Of a DNA stretch of 64,000 nucleotides, positions 15,702 to 24,902 are shown piece by piece. Origin of the DNA: CAXMRP01 sp965216515 (GTDB lineage: Bacteria > Pseudomonadota > Alphaproteobacteria > Rhizobiales > Afifellaceae); contig OZ244173.1 in NCBI GenBank assembly GCA_965216515.1, positions 124,001 to 188,000 of the forward strand, written 5' to 3'. Each line of letters starts with the position of its first letter. The first letter of the stretch is position 1. Position numbers and translations under genes: made by a program. The notes beneath the pieces were generated by a model that made no database searches, was not told where the DNA came from, and saw only the letters and a list, made by a program, of their open reading frames with translations.

Positions 15702-18700
15702 CTAACTACACCCGCTCGTGCTCCCGCACGTGTCGCATTTCAGGCATGTGCCGTTGCGGACCATCGTGAAATTGCCGCATTCGCCGCAGCTTTCCCCCTC
15801 ATAGCCCTTCATGCGCGCCTGCGCGATGCGCTCCTCGCGCACCGACCGGTCGCCGGCATCCCCGGTGGCGACCGCGCCCGCCGCCTCGGCGGATGGCTGC
15901 GGTTTCGCCTCGCGCCCCGGCTCACGCCTCGGCTCGGGTTTGGGCGCATTGGCGGCATAGCCGGCCGGTTCGGCGTCGGCCGCCGTCTCCGGCGCCGTTT
16001 CCGCGTTCAGTGCGGCGGCAATCGCCGCCACGTCCCCGGCCTTGGCCTGGGAGATCGCCGTGACATTGGAGCCGGCCTGCGCCGTCGGGCCCTCGCCGGA
16101 CGGCCCGCGCCCGCTGCGCCCGAAAAGCGGCAGTTGCGGTTCGGCGCGCATCAGCCCGCGCGACACCGGCACCGGCCGGTCGGCGTCCACCCCGCCGCCC
16201 AGCGTCGTGGAGCCGATATCGTCGGGCGAGACATGGGCCAGGTCGTGCCGGTCCAGATAGGAGACCGCCAGTTCCCGGAACACATAGTCGAGGATGGAGG
16301 TGGCGTTCTTGATCGCCTCGTTGCCCATCACCATGCCCGCCGGCTCGAACCGGGTGAAAGTGAACGCCTCCACATATTCCTCCAGTGGCACGCCATATTG
16401 CAGGCCGAGCGAAATGGCGATGGCGAAATTGTTCATCATGGCGCGGAAGGCGGCGCCCTCCTTGTGCATGTCGATGAAGATCTCGCCCAGCCGCCCGTCG
16501 TCATATTCGCCGGTGCGCAGATACACCTTGTGGCCGCCGACAATCGCCTTCTGGGTATAGCCCTTGCGCCGGCCCGGCAGCTTCTCGCGCTCGCGCACCG
16601 CCCGCTCCACGATCCGCTCGACAATCTTCTCCGTCATCTTTTCCGCGATCACCGGTGCGGCGGCGGCCGCCGGCAGGGTGGCGATCGCTTCCACCGTCTC
16701 GTCGACCTCGTCATCGTCGTCGGCGATCAGCGAGGCGTTCAGCGGCTGGGACAGCTTGGAGCCGTCGCGGTAGAGCGCATTGGCCTTCAGCCCCTTCTTC
16801 CACGACCGCTCATAGGCCGCCGTGCAGTCGGCGACGACGGCGCTGTTGGGCATGTTGATGGTCTTGGAGATGGCGCCGGAGATGAACGGCTGCGCCGCCG
16901 CCATCATGTCGATGTGGGAATTGACCGACAGGTAGCGCGCGCCCAGCCGTCCGCACGGATTGGCGCAGTCGAAGACCGGCAGGTGTTCCTCTTTCAGGCC
17001 CGGCGCGCCTTCCAGCGTCATCGCCCCGCAGCAGTGGATGTTGGCGGCCTCCACGTCGGCGGCCGAAAAGCCCAGCGCCGCCAGCATGTCGAACGCCGGG
17101 TCGGCGAGCTGTTCGTCGGTGAAGCCCAGCACCTCGGTGCAGAAATCCTCGCCCAGCGTGAACCGGTTGAAGGCGAACTTGATGTCGAAGGTGGCGGCGA
17201 GCCCGGCCTCGAGCTGGGTGAGTTTTTCCACCGTGAAGCCCTTTTCGGCCAAGGCGTGGTGGTTGACCCCCGGCGCTTCGGCCAGCGTGCCGTGGCCGAC
17301 CGCGTAATCGATGATGGCCTTGATCTGTTCCTCGTCATAGCCGAGCGTCGCCAGTGCCTCCGGCACTGCCCGGTTGATAATCTTGAAATAGCCGCCGCCG
17401 GCCAGCTTCTTGAATTTCACCAGCGCGAAGTCCGGTTCGATCCCCGTCGTGTCGCAGTCCATGACCAGGCCGATCGTCCCGGTCGGTGCGATCACGGTCG
17501 CCTGCGCGTTGCGGTAGCCATGGGCTTCGCCCAGCGCCAGCGCCGCCTCCCAGGCGGCGGTGGCGCGCGCCACCAGGTTCTCGCCGTTCCCGCCCAGCGT
17601 CCGGCAGGCGGCGTGGTCGAGCGGCACCGGTGGCGTCGACAGCGCCTCATAGCCGTCGTCCAGGCCATCGGCGGCGCGCTTGTGGTTGCGGATGACCCGC
17701 AACATTTGCTCCGCATTGCGCGCATAGTCGGGAAACGGCCCCAGTTCGCGCGCCATCTCCGCCGACGTTGCATAGGCCACACCGGTCATGATCGCGGTGA
17801 TCGCGCCGCACATCGCGCGCCCTTGCGCCGAATCATAGGGGATGCCCGCGGTCATCAGCAGGCCGCCGATATTGGCATAGCCCAGGCCCAGCGTGCGGTA
17901 TTCGTAGGACAGTTTGGCGATCGCCTTGGAGGGGAACTGCGCCATCAGCACGGAGATTTCCAGCACGATGGTCCACAGCCGGGTGGCGTGCTCGAAAGCG
18001 GCGGTGTCGAAGTTCTTCTGCGCATCGCGGAACTGCAACAGGTTCAGCGACGCCAGATTGCAGGCCGTGTCGTCGAGGAACATATATTCCGAGCACGGAT
18101 TGGAGGCGTTGATCGGGCCGGCAGCCGGACAGGTATGCCAGTCATTGACGGTGGTATGGTACTGGATGCCCGGATCCGCGCTCGCCCAGGCCGCATAGCC
18201 GATCTGCTCCCACAGCGCCCGGGCCCGGACCGTCTTCACCGGCTTTCTGGTAATGCGCCCGATCAGGTCCCAGTCCTTGTCCGCTTCCACCGCGGCGAGG
18301 AATTCGTCGGTCACCCGCACCGAATTGTTGGAATTCTGGCCGGAAACCGTGAGATAGGCGTCGGAATCCCAGTCGGTATCGTAGGTTTTGAATTCCAGGT
18401 CGCGATAGCCCTGGCGCGCGAACTGGATCACGCGCTGGACATAGTTTTCGGGCACCTGGGATTTCTTCGCCGCCCGCACCTCGCGCTTCAGCGCCGGGTT
18501 CTTGTTGGGATCGAAGCAGTCGCCGTCCGGCCCTTCGCAGTTCACGCAGGCCTTCATGATCGCCGACAGGTGTTTGGCGACGATCTTGGAGCCGGTGACC
18601 AGCGCGGCGACCTTCTGCTCCTCCGTCACCTTCCAGTTGATATAGTCCTCGATATCCGGGTGATCGATATCCACGACCACCATCTTGGCCGCCCGCCGGG

Positions 18701-19520
18701 TCGTGCCGCCGGACTTGATGGCGCCGGCCGCCCGGTCGCCGATCTTCAGGAAACTCATCAGCCCCGACGACTTGCCGCCTCCCGATAGCCGCTCGCCCTC
18801 GCCACGCAGGCGCGAGAAGTTGGACCCGGTGCCAGAGCCGTATTTGAACAGCCGCGCCTCGCGCACCCACAGGTCCATGATGCCGCCCTCGTTGACCAGG
18901 TCGTCGGCCACCGACTGGATGAAACAGGCATGGGGCTGGGGATGTTCGTAGGCCGTCTTGGACTTGGTGAGCTTGCCGGTCTGGAAATCGACATAATAAT
19001 GGCCCTGGCCGGGGCCATCGATGCCGTAGGCCCAGTGCAGGCCGGTGTTGAACCACTGCGGCGAATTGGGGGCCACCTTCTGGGTGGCGAGCATGTGGCG
19101 CAATTCGTCGAAGAAGGCGCGGGCGTCCTGCTCACTGTCGAAATAGCCGCCCTTCCAGCCCCAGTAGGTCCACGTGCCGGCCAGCCGGTCGAACACCTGG
19201 GTGGCCGAAACTTCCGGCCCCGCGCGGTCGGATTTCGGCAGTTCCTTCAGCGCGTCGGTGTCGGCTTGCGAGCGCCACAGCCACGACGGAACGGTGTTTT
19301 CCTCCACCCGTTTCAGACGCACCGGGACGCCGGCCTTGCGGAAATATTTCTGCGCGATGATATCGCTCGCCACCTGGCTCCAGGCCTTGGGCACCTTGAT
19401 GTCGTCGAGCCGGAAGACAACCGAGCCGTCCGGATTGCGAATTTCGCTGGTCGTCGTGCGGAATTCGATGTCCGCATAGGGCGACTGCCCCTCTTTGGTG
19501 AAATGGCGCTCAATGCGCAT
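15702..19520 (-). CDS. nrdJ: vitamin B12-dependent (class II) ribonucleoside-diphosphate reductase
   Basis: Reduces ribonucleotides to deoxyribonucleotides with an adenosylcobalamin-generated radical, working with or without oxygen. The protein is 1272 aa, the length of the large alphaproteobacterial NrdJ. It starts MRIERHFTKEGQSPYADIEF, a near-universal N-terminus of this group; an in-frame ATG at 19652 is rejected because the added residues are repeat-encoded. Core motifs include NPCSEYMFLDDTACNLASLN and the catalytic barrel. The last 34 residues hold paired cysteines (SCGECGNFTM, CLKCDTCGSTSGCS), the redox tail that re-reduces the active site. The predicted NrdR boxes upstream indicate control by NrdR. 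Confidence 0.97.
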   Translation of the reverse strand: MRIERHFTKEGQSPYADIEFRTTTSEIRNPDGSVVFRLDDIKVPKAWSQVASDIIAQKYFRKAGVPVRLKRVEENTVPSWLWRSQADTDALKELPKSDRAGPEVSATQVFDRLAGTWTYWGWKGGYFDSEQDARAFFDELRHMLATQKVAPNSPQWFNTGLHWAYGIDGPGQGHYYVDFQTGKLTKSKTAYEHPQPHACFIQSVADDLVNEGGIMDLWVREARLFKYGSGTGSNFSRLRGEGERLSGGGKSSGLMSFLKIGDRAAGAIKSGGTTRRAAKMVVVDIDHPDIEDYINWKVTEEQKVAALVTGSKIVAKHLSAIMKACVNCEGPDGDCFDPNKNPALKREVRAAKKSQVPENYVQRVIQFARQGYRDLEFKTYDTDWDSDAYLTVSGQNSNNSVRVTDEFLAAVEADKDWDLIGRITRKPVKTVRARALWEQIGYAAWASADPGIQYHTTVNDWHTCPAAGPINASNPCSEYMFLDDTACNLASLNLLQFRDAQKNFDTAAFEHATRLWTIVLEISVLMAQFPSKAIAKLSYEYRTLGLGYANIGGLLMTAGIPYDSAQGRAMCGAITAIMTGVAYATSAEMARELGPFPDYARNAEQMLRVIRNHKRAADGLDDGYEALSTPPVPLDHAACRTLGGNGENLVARATAAWEAALALGEAHGYRNAQATVIAPTGTIGLVMDCDTTGIEPDFALVKFKKLAGGGYFKIINRAVPEALATLGYDEEQIKAIIDYAVGHGTLAEAPGVNHHALAEKGFTVEKLTQLEAGLAATFDIKFAFNRFTLGEDFCTEVLGFTDEQLADPAFDMLAALGFSAADVEAANIHCCGAMTLEGAPGLKEEHLPVFDCANPCGRLGARYLSVNSHIDMMAAAQPFISGAISKTINMPNSAVVADCTAAYERSWKKGLKANALYRDGSKLSQPLNASLIADDDDEVDETVEAIATLPAAAAAPVIAEKMTEKIVERIVERAVREREKLPGRRKGYTQKAIVGGHKVYLRTGEYDDGRLGEIFIDMHKEGAAFRAMMNNFAIAISLGLQYGVPLEEYVEAFTFTRFEPAGMVMGNEAIKNATSILDYVFRELAVSYLDRHDLAHVSPDDIGSTTLGGGVDADRPVPVSRGLMRAEPQLPLFGRSGRGPSGEGPTAQAGSNVTAISQAKAGDVAAIAAALNAETAPETAADAEPAGYAANAPKPEPRREPGREAKPQPSAEAAGAVATGDAGDRSVREERIAQARMKGYEGESCGECGNFTMVRNGTCLKCDTCGSTSGCS

Positions 19521-19574
19521 GCCCCAAACTCCCGTCTTCGTGTCCCGTCTCGATCCCGCCGCGCCGCCGCTTCC

Positions 19575-19622
19575 GTCGTGCCGCTGCCCTGTCGTGCCGC
19601 TGCCCTGTCGTGCCGCCGCCCT
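19575..19622. repeat. 3 x 16-bp tandem repeat in the nrdJ leader
   Basis: Two identical copies of GTCGTGCCGCTGCCCT and a third with one change, followed by a partial fourth. They begin 54 bp upstream of the nrdJ start codon, so they lie in the predicted 5' untranslated region. Confidence 0.85.
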
Positions 19623-19744
19623 GTCGGTGCCGGCGGACAATTCGTCCGCCATGACGATGGTCCGGGCGGCAATCCGACCGTTACCGCAACAGCGGCTGTT
19701 GCCCCGGCCGGCGCGTTACATGCACCACTTCACTCCAACCCAAA

Positions 19745-19791
19745 ACCCTGAATATAGTATTAAACAGACCATTATCCACTACATATTGTGT
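19745..19791. promoter_or_regulatory. paired NrdR boxes upstream of nrdJ
   Basis: Two 16-bp sites fit the NrdR consensus acaCwAtATaTwGtgt. Site 1 is ACCCTGAATATAGTAT (19745-19760, 12 of 16). Site 2 is CCACTACATATTGTGT (19776-19791, 14 of 16). Their starts are 31 bp apart, three helical turns, the spacing expected for cooperative NrdR binding. They sit 225 bp before the nrdJ start codon, implying a long leader. The nrdR gene is not in the window. Confidence 0.7.
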
Positions 19792-20252
19792 CTCTGAGCC
19801 ACATCCGCACGCCGGCAGCCAGCCGGTGAACAATACCTCATCCGTCGTGCGACCCGCTGGCGTTCGCACACAAACACCTGTCCGCAAAATGTATCCATTT
19901 CGCGTCAGACAAATACGCATACCGGAAAGATGTGTTCCGGATGTTTTCCGCTACAAGCTTCCGCAACACAGGATTCGCACGCTATCCAAACAGGCCGGAA
20001 AGCGTCAACCCGCTTCTAGGGCTTGTGGCAAAAAAATATCCCAGCACCCACATCCTGTGGTTCGACCGCCGGGATCGGCGTTCGTAGCCCGGCAATTCCG
20101 GTTCGCGATTGTGGAAAACTCGGCCAACCGGGTGGAAATTCAACCATGGCGATTGATGATCGCCGAAATGCCGGGCCGGCCGCTAGGCACGGACCCGATT
20201 CTTCCGTAAAAGCGACCCCGGTCCGGAGCGAAGCCGGGCGCCGGCCCGGATA

Positions 20253-20350
20253 GGCCAAGCGCGACAGGCCAAGCGCGGCTGGCCAGGCGCGGCTGGCCAG
20301 GCACGGCAGGCCGGACATGGCAGGCAAGGGGTGGCAGGCGGCATGGCGAT
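20253..20350. repeat. 14-bp tandem array (about 7 units) running into aroQ
   Basis: Head-to-tail 14-bp units starting at 20253: GGCCAAGCGCGACA, GGCCAAGCGCGGCT, GGCCAGGCGCGGCT, GGCCAGGCACGGCA, then three more diverged units. The last unit overlaps the aroQ start codon at 20343. The units vary but keep the period exactly, so the array has grown by duplication and then drifted. Confidence 0.85.
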
Positions 20351-20780
20351 GACAATCCATATTTTGAACGGCCCGAATCTCAACCGCCTTGGCTCGCGCG
20401 AGCCGGGCATATACGGCACCGCCACGCTTGCCGATATCGAAGTCGCCTGCCGCAAGCAGGCCGCCGCGCTCGGCTGCGAGATTGTTTTCCGGCAAACCAA
20501 TTCGGAGGGCGAGTTGATCGGCTGGCTGCATGAGGCCGACCAATCCGCCGGTGTCGTTCTCAATGCCGCCGGTTATACCCACACGTCGGTTGCGCTTTAC
20601 GATGCCATACAGGCGATCCACGCGCCGGTGGTCGAAATCCACCTCAGCAATGTCCACGCCCGCGAATCGTTTCGCCACCGCTCTATCCTGGCCGCCGCCG
20701 CCAAGGGCGTGATTTGCGGATTTGGCCGGGACTCTTATCTGCTTGCCATGACCGCGCTTGTCGGGTTTCAGTCGGGCTGA
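20343..20780 (+). CDS. aroQ: type II 3-dehydroquinate dehydratase
   Basis: Shikimate pathway step 3, reversible dehydration of 3-dehydroquinate through an enolate. It has 145 residues, normal for the dodecameric type II enzyme. ILNGPNLNRLGSREPGIYG holds the catalytic Tyr24; NAAGYTHTSVALYDAI and EIHLSNVHARESFRH hold the anion- and substrate-binding His and Arg. ATG 20343 is chosen; ATG 20349 two codons on is possible. It is first in an aroQ-accB-accC-aat gene string. The ribosome binding region falls in the 14-bp tandem array, so repeat number could affect its translation. Confidence 0.95.
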   Translation: MAMTIHILNGPNLNRLGSREPGIYGTATLADIEVACRKQAAALGCEIVFRQTNSEGELIGWLHEADQSAGVVLNAAGYTHTSVALYDAIQAIHAPVVEIHLSNVHARESFRHRSILAAAAKGVICGFGRDSYLLAMTALVGFQSG

Positions 20781-20871
20781 GGGGGCCCGGACACGATATT
20801 GCGCACCAGGGACTGTATGGACAGGAGCCGACAATTGTGTTCGGAACGACTTGTGTGAACGGGATGGCTTG

Positions 20872-21342
20872 ATGGCGTCAAAACCGAAAAACCTTATCGA
20901 CGGCGACATGATTCGCGAACTGGCCGCGCTGCTCAACGAAAGCGACCTGTCGGAAATCGAGATCGAGCAGGATGATTTCCGCATTCGGGTTGCGCGCGGA
21001 TCGGCCGCGGTCAGCGTTGCCGCGCCCGCCGCCGCGGCAGCCCCGGCCGCCGCCAAGCCGGCGGAACCGGCGGCCACGGGCGGACCGCCCGCCGATCCCG
21101 CCCGTCATCCCGGCGCCGTCCCGTCGCCGATGGTCGGCACCATCTATCTGGCTCCGGAACCTGGCGCCCGCCCCTTTGTCGATGTCGGCGACACGGTCCA
21201 CGAGGGTCAGACGCTGATGATCGTCGAGGCGATGAAGCACATGAACGAAGTGCCTTCGCCGCGGGCTGGCAAAGTCACCAGCATCCTCGTTGAGGACGGC
21301 CAGCTTATCGAGTTCGGCGAACCGCTTCTGGTTGTCGAATAG
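20872..21342 (+). CDS. accB: acetyl-CoA carboxylase biotin carboxyl carrier protein
   Basis: Carries biotin for acetyl-CoA carboxylase, handing the carboxyl group from AccC to the carboxyltransferase to make malonyl-CoA. The protein is 156 aa. The N-terminal part is helical (DMIRELAALLNESDLSEIEI) with a DDFRIRVARG strand. An Ala/Pro linker spans about 47-75, and the biotinyl domain has IVEAMKHMNEV with the biotinylated Lys122. ATG 20872 gives the standard MASKPKN-type start. It is 23 nt from accC in one operon. Confidence 0.97.
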   Translation: MASKPKNLIDGDMIRELAALLNESDLSEIEIEQDDFRIRVARGSAAVSVAAPAAAAAPAAAKPAEPAATGGPPADPARHPGAVPSPMVGTIYLAPEPGARPFVDVGDTVHEGQTLMIVEAMKHMNEVPSPRAGKVTSILVEDGQLIEFGEPLLVVE

Positions 21343-21365
21343 GCGCCGGGAAAGGCCGCCAGCCC

Positions 21366-22736
21366 ATGTTCTCCAAGGTCCTGATCGCCAATCGCGGAGA
21401 GATTGCCCTCAGGGTCCTGCGCGCCTGCAAGGAACTCGGCATCGAGACGGTCGCGGTTCATTCCACAGCCGATGCCGACGCCATGCACGTGCGGCTGGCG
21501 GATGAAAGCGTCTGCATCGGTCCGCCCGCCGCCGCCCAGAGCTACCTCAACATACCGAGCATTGTCTCCGCCTGCGTGATCACCGGCGCCGATGCCGTCC
21601 ATCCCGGCTACGGCTTCCTGTCGGAAAACGCCCGCTTCGCGGAAATCCTTGATGCCCACGACATCACCTTCATCGGCCCGTCGGCGGAGCACATCCGCCT
21701 CATGGGAGACAAGATCAAGGCCAAGGAAACCGCCGAACGGCTCGGCATACCCGTCGTGCCCGGATCGAAGGGTGTGTTGACGGATGTCGCCGAGGCGCAA
21801 CGGCTCGCCGACGACTTCGGTTATCCGGTTCTGATCAAGGCCGCCGCCGGCGGTGGCGGTCGCGGCATGAAGGTTGCCGAAAGCCCGGCGACGCTCGCCA
21901 CTGCCTTCCAGACCGCGCGCGCCGAAGCCAAGGCCGCCTTCGGCAACGATGCCATGTATCTGGAGAAATACCTTGCCCGACCGCGCCACATCGAAATCCA
22001 GGTCATCGGCGACGGTCAGGGCAACGCCATCCATCTCGGCGAGCGCGACTGCTCGCTCCAGCGTCGCCACCAGAAGATCTGGGAAGAGGCGCCGTCGCCG
22101 GCGCTGAATGCCGGCGAACGCGAATCGATCGGCGCCACGGTTGCCAAGGCCATCGGCGATCTCGGCTATTCCGGCGCCGGCACCGTGGAATTCCTGTATG
22201 AAGACGGCGCGTTCTATTTCATCGAGATGAACACCCGCCTGCAGGTTGAGCATCCGGTCACGGAGGCGGTCACCGACATCGATCTGGTCGTCGAGCAGTT
22301 GCGGGTCGCGTCCGGTTCGCCGCTATCGCTGTCGCAATCCGACGTTGCCGTCTCCGGTCATGCGATCGAATGCCGGATCAATGCCGAAAATCCGCATACC
22401 TTTGCGCCGTCGCCCGGTCGCATCAACCACTATCATCCACCCGGCGGGCTGGGGGTGCGTGTCGATTCCGGCGTCTATCAGGGCTACGCCATCCCGCCCC
22501 ACTACGACAGCCTGATCGGCAAGCTGATCGTCACCGGCCGCACCCGGGTGGAATGCCTGATGCGCCTGCGGCGGGCGCTTGACGAATTCGTCATCGACGG
22601 CATCGAATCGACAATTCCCCTGTTCCGCGAACTCCTCGACGAGCCCGATATCGCCAACGGCCTCTACGACATCCGCTGGCTGGAAAACTGGCTGGCCGGG
22701 AAAGGGGAGGCGGCGGACAAGGCAGCGACCCGGTGA
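21366..22736 (+). CDS. accC: acetyl-CoA carboxylase biotin carboxylase subunit
   Basis: ATP-dependent carboxylation of biotin on AccB, using bicarbonate. 456 residues, as expected. Domains in order: biotin-carboxylase N-terminal (MFSKVLIANRGEIALRVLRA), ATP-grasp with KAAAGGGGRGMK near residue 160 and FIEMNTRLQVEHPVTE near 285, and the C-terminal domain from about 335. ATG 21366. Its TGA overlaps the GTG start of aat by 4 nt. Confidence 0.98.
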   Translation: MFSKVLIANRGEIALRVLRACKELGIETVAVHSTADADAMHVRLADESVCIGPPAAAQSYLNIPSIVSACVITGADAVHPGYGFLSENARFAEILDAHDITFIGPSAEHIRLMGDKIKAKETAERLGIPVVPGSKGVLTDVAEAQRLADDFGYPVLIKAAAGGGGRGMKVAESPATLATAFQTARAEAKAAFGNDAMYLEKYLARPRHIEIQVIGDGQGNAIHLGERDCSLQRRHQKIWEEAPSPALNAGERESIGATVAKAIGDLGYSGAGTVEFLYEDGAFYFIEMNTRLQVEHPVTEAVTDIDLVVEQLRVASGSPLSLSQSDVAVSGHAIECRINAENPHTFAPSPGRINHYHPPGGLGVRVDSGVYQGYAIPPHYDSLIGKLIVTGRTRVECLMRLRRALDEFVIDGIESTIPLFRELLDEPDIANGLYDIRWLENWLAGKGEAADKAATR

Positions 22737-23413
22737 GCGGCGGCCCGCACCCCGACTTGAAAATCACGCCCGAAATTGTGCTCAAGGCCTATGCCTGCGG
22801 CATCTTCCCCATGGCCAATTCCGCCGACGATCCCGGCCTCTTCTGGGTCGAGCCGGAAGAACGCGGCATCTTGCCGCTCGATGCATTTCACATTCCGCGG
22901 CGACTGGCCCGCACGGTCCGTTCGAATCGCTTCGAGGTCACGGTCGACCGGGATTTTGACGCCGTCATCGATGGGTGCGCCCATCAGATGCCGGGCCGCG
23001 AATCGACCTGGATAAATGCCGACATCCGCCGGCTCTACGGCGCCCTGTTTGACCGCGGCCACGTCCACACGGTTGAGGCCCGGCACGAGGGGCTGCTGGT
23101 TGGCGGGCTTTACGGTGTCTCGATCGGCGCCGCCTTTTTCGGCGAGAGCATGTTTTCCCTCCGGCGCGACGCTTCCAAGGTGGCGCTGGTGCATTTGGTC
23201 GGCCGGCTGAGGCGCGGCGGCTACCGGCTTCTCGACACCCAGTTCGTGACCGATCACCTGGCCCGGTTTGGCATCGTCGCCGTGCCGCGCGACCGCTATC
23301 AGCAGCTTTTGGAGGCGGCGCTATCCGGCCACGGCCGCTTTACCTGTTTCGATCAGGATCCGCTGCCCGTGGACGGCAGTTCGCTTTTGCAGTCGATCAG
23401 CCAGATATCGTAG
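22733..23413 (+). CDS. aat: leucyl/phenylalanyl-tRNA--protein transferase
   Basis: Adds Leu or Phe from aminoacyl-tRNA to proteins with N-terminal Lys or Arg, marking them for ClpSAP degradation (bacterial N-end rule). The 226-aa length is typical. Motifs: LKAYACGIFPMANSADDPGL near the N-terminus, LFWVEPEERGILPL, the GGLYGVSIGAAFFGESMFS core and LLDTQFVTDHLARFG. It starts at GTG 22733, inside the accC stop (GTGA), and so is translationally coupled. The 3' end overlaps the convergent DUF2155 gene by 61 nt. Confidence 0.96.
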   Translation: MSGGPHPDLKITPEIVLKAYACGIFPMANSADDPGLFWVEPEERGILPLDAFHIPRRLARTVRSNRFEVTVDRDFDAVIDGCAHQMPGRESTWINADIRRLYGALFDRGHVHTVEARHEGLLVGGLYGVSIGAAFFGESMFSLRRDASKVALVHLVGRLRRGGYRLLDTQFVTDHLARFGIVAVPRDRYQQLLEAALSGHGRFTCFDQDPLPVDGSSLLQSISQIS

Positions 23414-23742
23414 ACGGGATGTTCGACCGCGTGCAGGCCGGGGCTTGCCGCAAACATCCATCCGGTGAACAGGCGGCGGATCTGGTTGGAAAGGGTGATC
23501 TCGTCCACTTCCACGAACGTGGTCGTTTGCGCCGGCTCTGTCGGCGGCCGCGTGTTGCAGACCCGCGGCGTGACCTGCAGGGCGCCGAATTGCACGGTTT
23601 CATCGATCAGGACATCGAACGTGATGATCCGGCCGGTGATCTTGTCGAGCCCGGAAAACACCGCCACCGGATTGGAGATCGGTGCCGCCAGCGCCATTGT
23701 CGGCGCCAGCCACAGGGTCAGGATGAAAACAAGTGCCCGCAT
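23353..23742 (-). CDS. DUF2155 domain protein, exported
   Basis: A 129-aa protein with a signal peptide (MRALVFILTLWLAPTMALA, cleavage about residue 19). The conserved DUF2155 body includes SGLDKITGRIITFDV and FGALQVTPRVCNTRP, with two cysteines and the ending VYDIWLIDC. DUF2155 genes lie next to aat in many alphaproteobacteria, as here; the function is unknown. The last 61 nt are antisense to the end of aat, so both C-termini are encoded by the same DNA. Confidence 0.9.
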   Translation of the reverse strand: MRALVFILTLWLAPTMALAAPISNPVAVFSGLDKITGRIITFDVLIDETVQFGALQVTPRVCNTRPPTEPAQTTTFVEVDEITLSNQIRRLFTGWMFAASPGLHAVEHPVYDIWLIDCKSELPSTGSGS

Positions 23743-23839
23743 GATTCGCTTGCCGTTCCGCTATCCGCGCGGCCCCCATAGCGCTCCGGCGTGGCGAGGT
23801 AAAGGCATCCGCGCCGCCGGCCGCCGCGCGATCGGCGGA

Positions 23840-24898
23840 TCAGGCGACCAGCCGGAACACCAGGCCGGCGAGCACCGCCCCTGTGAAGCCAAGGCCGAGA
23901 TAGGCGGCAAACACGTCGCGCCGCACCAGTGACCAGACCGCCGCCATGGCCGGGATACAGCTGAACGCGCCGGCGACCATGAACGCCATCGCCGCGCCTG
24001 CGCTCATGCCCTGGTCCATGAGCCCGGCGAGCAGCGCCGGCGCCACATAACCGTTCAGATAGGCCGGTACGCCAACCAGGGCTGCCGTGGCAATCGGCAC
24101 GATGCCGTCGCCGCCGACGAGCCCGGCGATCAGCGTCGCCGGAACATATGTGACCAGCAGCGCCTCCAGCACATAGGCCAGCGCCAGCCACTTGGCCAGG
24201 AACAGGGCGTTGGCGGCGAATTCGCGCGTGAACACCGCCCGCCGCGCCTCGTCGCGCCACATCGCCCAGGCCGGCCGGCCGGAAAACGGCGATGGCCCGC
24301 ACCCGCAGCCGCCGGCGGCGGGCGCCTTCAGCGGTTCGGCGAACAGGCCGGCCCCGGCCAGCGCCCGCATGCCGAACCCGCCGAGCAGCCCCAGGCCGAC
24401 CGCCGACACCGCCTTGCCGATGGCGAACGGCCAGCCCAGCGCGGCCGCCGTGATGAACAGCGTCGGCGGATCGATCAGCGGCGACGACAGCCAGAACGCC
24501 ATAACCGCGGAAATCGGCGCGCCGAGCGCCAGCAGGCCGGCGATGAAGGGAATCACCTCGCACGAGCAGAACGGCGCCAGGCCGCCGAACAGGGCCGCGG
24601 CCACGATCATCCGTGTTTCGCGGCCCTCAAAGGCCCGGGCGATGACCGATTCCGCCCCCGCCGCCTTCAGATAGGCGATCAACAACACCGCGACAGCGAT
24701 ATAGGGCAGGGTGCCGGCAAAGGCCTTGAGCGCGAATGTGGTGACCGGCAACGCATTGCCGCTGTCGAGCGCCAGAACCGCCAGCGGCGCGCCGATGACG
24801 ATCGTCCACGGCGTCGCGACCGCCCGCCGGATCGCCGACCGGGACCGGTGGTCGTGGCCCGCGGGCAGGGTCGTTGTCGATACGCCTTCGCTCATCAT
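23840..24898 (-). CDS. permease of the ArsP/DUF318 family
   Basis: A 352-aa inner-membrane protein with about ten hydrophobic segments. The family mark is a Cys-x-Cys in a membrane helix: APFCSCEVIPF (Cys111, Cys113). A second Cys pair, GGCGCGPS (Cys198, Cys200), lies in the central cytoplasmic loop. Relatives export trivalent organoarsenicals (ArsP) or Cu/Zn (SO_0444 type). The start is ATG 24898, 4 nt from the stop of the ArsR gene upstream, so the two form an operon under ArsR control. Metal or metalloid efflux is inferred from family and context; the ion is not known. Confidence 0.85.
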   Translation of the reverse strand: MMSEGVSTTTLPAGHDHRSRSAIRRAVATPWTIVIGAPLAVLALDSGNALPVTTFALKAFAGTLPYIAVAVLLIAYLKAAGAESVIARAFEGRETRMIVAAALFGGLAPFCSCEVIPFIAGLLALGAPISAVMAFWLSSPLIDPPTLFITAAALGWPFAIGKAVSAVGLGLLGGFGMRALAGAGLFAEPLKAPAAGGCGCGPSPFSGRPAWAMWRDEARRAVFTREFAANALFLAKWLALAYVLEALLVTYVPATLIAGLVGGDGIVPIATAALVGVPAYLNGYVAPALLAGLMDQGMSAGAAMAFMVAGAFSCIPAMAAVWSLVRRDVFAAYLGLGFTGAVLAGLVFRLVA

Positions 24899-24902
24899 CG
24901 CC

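Larger units (their letters stand above)
19521..20342. other. 822-bp divergent region between nrdJ and aroQ
   Basis: Contains a 3 x 16-bp tandem repeat near nrdJ, the paired NrdR boxes at 19745-19791 and a 14-bp tandem array running into aroQ. I saw no B12-riboswitch signature (no B12 box, no conserved GCCACTG core) on the nrdJ strand. The 19,800-20,240 stretch shows no gene I can support. Confidence 0.6.

Noticed and set aside
15642..18788. A 1048-codon open frame on the plus strand
   Set aside because: It is exactly antisense to nrdJ. The translation is Arg/Gly/His-rich without motifs, a usual mirror of GC-rich coding DNA.
19521..19740. Cobalamin riboswitch before nrdJ
   Set aside because: The position would fit, but no B12 box or conserved core is visible. 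A covariance-model search would settle it.
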